Assembly (NCBI GenBank): GCA_963805405.1
Contig: CAWDUC010000001.1
Location: 1 to 64,000, forward strand
Origin: JAEUMG01 sp963805405
GTDB taxonomy: Bacteria > Pseudomonadota > Alphaproteobacteria > Rhizobiales > Aestuariivirgaceae
Direction of reading: 5' to 3'
Length of the DNA: 64,000 bases
Shown in pieces: positions 61,813 to 64,000 of the stretch. The notes below the pieces were generated by a model. It had not been told where the DNA came from, made no database searches, and worked only from the letters and a program-made list of their open reading frames with translations. The position numbers and the translations under genes are program-made. Every line of letters starts with the position of its first letter. Positions within the stretch are counted from its first letter, which is position 1.

Positions 61813-63471
61813 ATGGCGAATTACGACTTCATCATCATTGGATCCGGCTCGGCCGGTGCCGTCATGGCACACCGGCTTTCCGAGGACGGAAAGAACAGCG
61901 TCCTCGTCCTCGAATATGGCGGCACCGATTGGGGGCCGCTGATCCAGATGCCGTCCGCCCTTTCCTATCCGATGAACATGAAGCGCTACGACTGGGGCTT
62001 CGCATCGGAGCCGGAGCCGCATCTCGATAATCGCCGCCTCGTGACGCCGCGCGGCAAGGTCATTGGCGGTTCCTCTTCGATCAACGGCATGGTCTATGTG
62101 CGCGGCCACGCCAAGGACTACGACACCTGGGAGGAGATGGGCGCCCGCGGCTGGGGCTATCGCCACGTGCTTCCCTATTTCAAGCGGATGGAGATCAAGC
62201 CACGGCGGCGAGGAAGGCTGGCGCGGCACCGACGGGCCGTTGCACGTAACGCGCGGCACGATGACCAATCCCCTCTATCAGGCCTTCATCGATGCCGGTC
62301 GCGAGGCGGGCTATCCCGTCACCGAGGACTACAACGGCCAACAGCAGGAAGGGCTCGGGCCTTTCGAGATGACCGTCTGGAAGGGCGTGCGCTGGTCGTC
62401 GGCCAACGGCTATCTGCGCCCGGCTCTCAAGACCGGCAAGGTCAGGCTCGAAACGCATGCGCTTGCGCGCCGCATCATTCTCGACGGCAAGCGCGCAACC
62501 GGCGTTGAGTATGAACAGGGCGGGCAGATTAAATCCGCCTATGCCAACCGTGAAGTCATACTTGCCGCGAGCGCGCTCAATTCGCCCAAGCTGTTGATGC
62601 TTTCCGGGATCGGTCCTTCAGATCACCTGAAGGAGACGGGCGTGACGCCCGTTCATGATTTACCAGGCGTCGGCCAGAACCTGCACGACCATCTCGAGAT
62701 ACTTCTGCAAGTGTCATGCACGCAGCCCATTACGCTCAACAATAAGATGGATCTGATCTCCAAGGGCGTGATCGGGCTGGAGTGGCTACTGTTCAAGACC
62801 GGACTGGGCGCAACCAATCATTTCGAGAGCTGCGGCTTCATCCGCACCCGCGCCGGTGTCGAATACCCCGACTTGCAGTATCACTTCTTGCCTGCCGCCA
62901 TCCGCTATGACGGCAAGGCGCCGTCTTCCGGGCATGGCTATCAGGTCCATGTCGGACCCAACCGCTCGAAGTCGCGCGGCTGGCTGAAGCTGCGTTCGAA
63001 CGATCCCAAGGATCCGCCGCGCGCCTTGTTCAACTACATGTCGCACCCGCAGGACTGGGAGGACTTCCGCATTGGCATTCGTCTGACGCGGGAAATTCTC
63101 GGGCAGGATGCACTCGCCCCCTATCGCGGCGAAGAGATGATGCCGGGCGCCGCCGTCCAATCGGACGAGCAGATCGACGAGTATATCCGCGATCACGTCG
63201 AGAGCGCCTATCACCCTTGCGGCGCCTGTCGGATGGGCTCAGCCTCACGATCCGCTTGCCGTCGTCGATGGCGAGTGTCGCGTCATCGGCATCGAGCGAT
63301 TGCGCATCGCCGATGCCTCGATCATCCCGCATGGTGACGAATGGCAATTTGAACGGCCCTTGCCTGATGATCGGCGAGAAGGCGGCTGATCACATCCTCG
63401 GCCGCGATCCCTTGCCGCCGTCCAATCAGGAGCCGTGGATCAATCCCAACTGGCGCACCAGCCAGCGCTAG
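61813..63471 (+). CDS. GMC oxidoreductase, choline-dehydrogenase type (frameshifted)
   Basis: About 550 residues. FIIIGSGSAGAVMAHRLSEDG binds FAD; TPRGKVIGGSSSINGMVYVRGHAKDYDTW, NSPKLLMLSGIGPSDHL, DLPGVGQNLHDHLEI and YHPCGACRMG (catalytic His) are BetA-type motifs. The C-terminal IERLRIADASIIPH and NLNGPCLMIGEKAADHIL closes the family fold. Indels near 62,203, 63,238 and 63,333. It would oxidise choline or a related alcohol to the aldehyde/acid, in line with the amino-alcohol theme of the cluster. Confidence 0.93.
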
Positions 63472-63505
63472 GGCAAGCCAAAAGAGTGTATTTCTACGAT
63501 TGACA

Positions 63506-64000
63506 TGGTTCGCTTTGTGTTCTATGTCGCTCGGATGGACAGAAACTTTGCCATCGAACGCTGGCGGGTGCCGCTCTTGGGCCACGTCGCGGAGTTGTTC
63601 GCCAGATCGGGCTGACCGAGGGTGGCACCGTCGAGAGGATTCGAAGCCTGTCTACCGCCATGTGCTCGGCATCCTCGGAGCAGCGGAATCAGCGGTCAGG
63701 CGGCTCATCATCGCCGCGGCGCGCGACATCGTGGTCGAGTATAAGCCCAGGCGTCCGGCGTCGGTTAAGCCCAGAGCCAAAGGCTCCGAGTAAAGACAAA
63801 GGCAGCCGAAAACGAAGGCAAGCCCAAACGCAAACGCGGCTTCCTGTTCAGCTTATTCGACCCGCTCAAGCGTATTGGACGCCGTTTCAAAAAGAAGCGC
63901 CGTGGTCCCGAGCCCCACATCCACTCCATCGAGTCATTCCTTGAGCAGAAACAGGCCGAGATCGCCGCCGCTCAGGCAAAGCAGCAGCAAGTCGTCGATG
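63506..64000 (+). CDS. Conserved hypothetical protein (frameshifted, 3' partial)
   Basis: Pieces in successive frames: RNFAIERWRVPLLGHVAELF, then GLTEGGTVERI, VYRHVLGILGAAESAVRRLI followed by IAAARDIVVEYKPRRPA, then KRKRGFLFSLFDPLKRIGRRF with KKKRRGPEPHIHS and a Gln/Ala-rich tail running off the window. This order resembles a short uncharacterised protein family of Hyphomicrobiales. The ending is strongly basic. At least two indels. Function unknown. Confidence 0.55.

Overview
The window reads as two unlike pieces of bacterial DNA. From 1 to about 22.45 kb the DNA is very GC-rich. Almost every gene there is broken by single-base insertions and deletions, often several per kilobase, although the protein fragments are well conserved. 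The families present (translin-like protein with an FmdB zinc ribbon, a double HD-GYP protein, a pumping pyrophosphatase, Tat-type lipoprotein peptide binders, FtsH, UvrA) look most like Chloroflexota, possibly Dehalococcoidia-type; that placement is inference. From about 22.5 kb to the end the genes are mostly intact, with roughly one frameshift per 5-10 kb, more towards the right end. They look like an alphaproteobacterium of the Hyphomicrobiales type: MltB, GalE/GalU, KdsD, QmcA/NfeD, ferrochelatase, fused indolepyruvate oxidoreductase, ChrB/ChrA, OpgC. The change falls at 22.44-22.52 kb, where a small alphaproteobacterial secreted-protein gene loses its coherence. The simplest explanation is a chimeric long-read assembly, so linkage across this point should not be trusted.

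Left part, in order: MidA-type methyltransferase (5' partial), NifU-like scaffold, tiny membrane ORF, double HD-GYP protein (-), K+-dependent type H+/Na+-pyrophosphatase (+) with a clear terminator, translin and FmdB (-), an SDR (+), YraN and RNase HII (-), a 4-oxalocrotonate tautomerase, FtsH (+) with terminator, two GNATs around a small basic protein, two tandem family-5 peptide-binding lipoproteins (-), an OmpR-type regulator (-), UvrA (+), a HicB-like antitoxin, a hypothetical ORF, and an intact SDR (-).

Right part: cell-wall and sugar-nucleotide genes (22.6-29.1 kb); NfeD/QmcA membrane pair and ferrochelatase; a histidine kinase followed by an arginase-family gene; a 1,158-residue indolepyruvate ferredoxin oxidoreductase; a rhodanese-ChrB/ChrA chromate pair; an XRE regulator with a SulP transporter; OpgC beside an AT-rich gap; an SDR/acyl-CoA dehydrogenase pair; a gamma-glutamyl hydrolase; a haloacid dehalogenase.

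Four parts deserve most attention. (1) 47,073-47,517 holds one small GIY-YIG nuclease gene between two perfect 29-bp inverted repeats, each containing a GAAA-capped hairpin. (2) 48,269-50,529 is a cobalt-type nitrile hydratase operon with one alpha subunit, two complete beta-type subunits and an activator, joined by overlapping stops and starts. (3) 51,291-54,289 is a ZnuA-like binding protein followed by ZevA (DUF1007) and ZevB (NicO-type) genes, behind a sigma70 promoter whose -10 is covered by a perfect Zur-type palindrome; no ZnuB or ZnuC is present. (4) 55,898-63,471 groups an ethanolamine-type permease, a glutamine-synthetase-like ligase, an iron alcohol dehydrogenase, an N-formylglutamate amidohydrolase-family enzyme, an RpiR regulator and a choline-dehydrogenase-like oxidoreductase, which fits a gamma-glutamylated amino-alcohol breakdown route. 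No rRNA, tRNA, CRISPR array, phage or plasmid genes were found.
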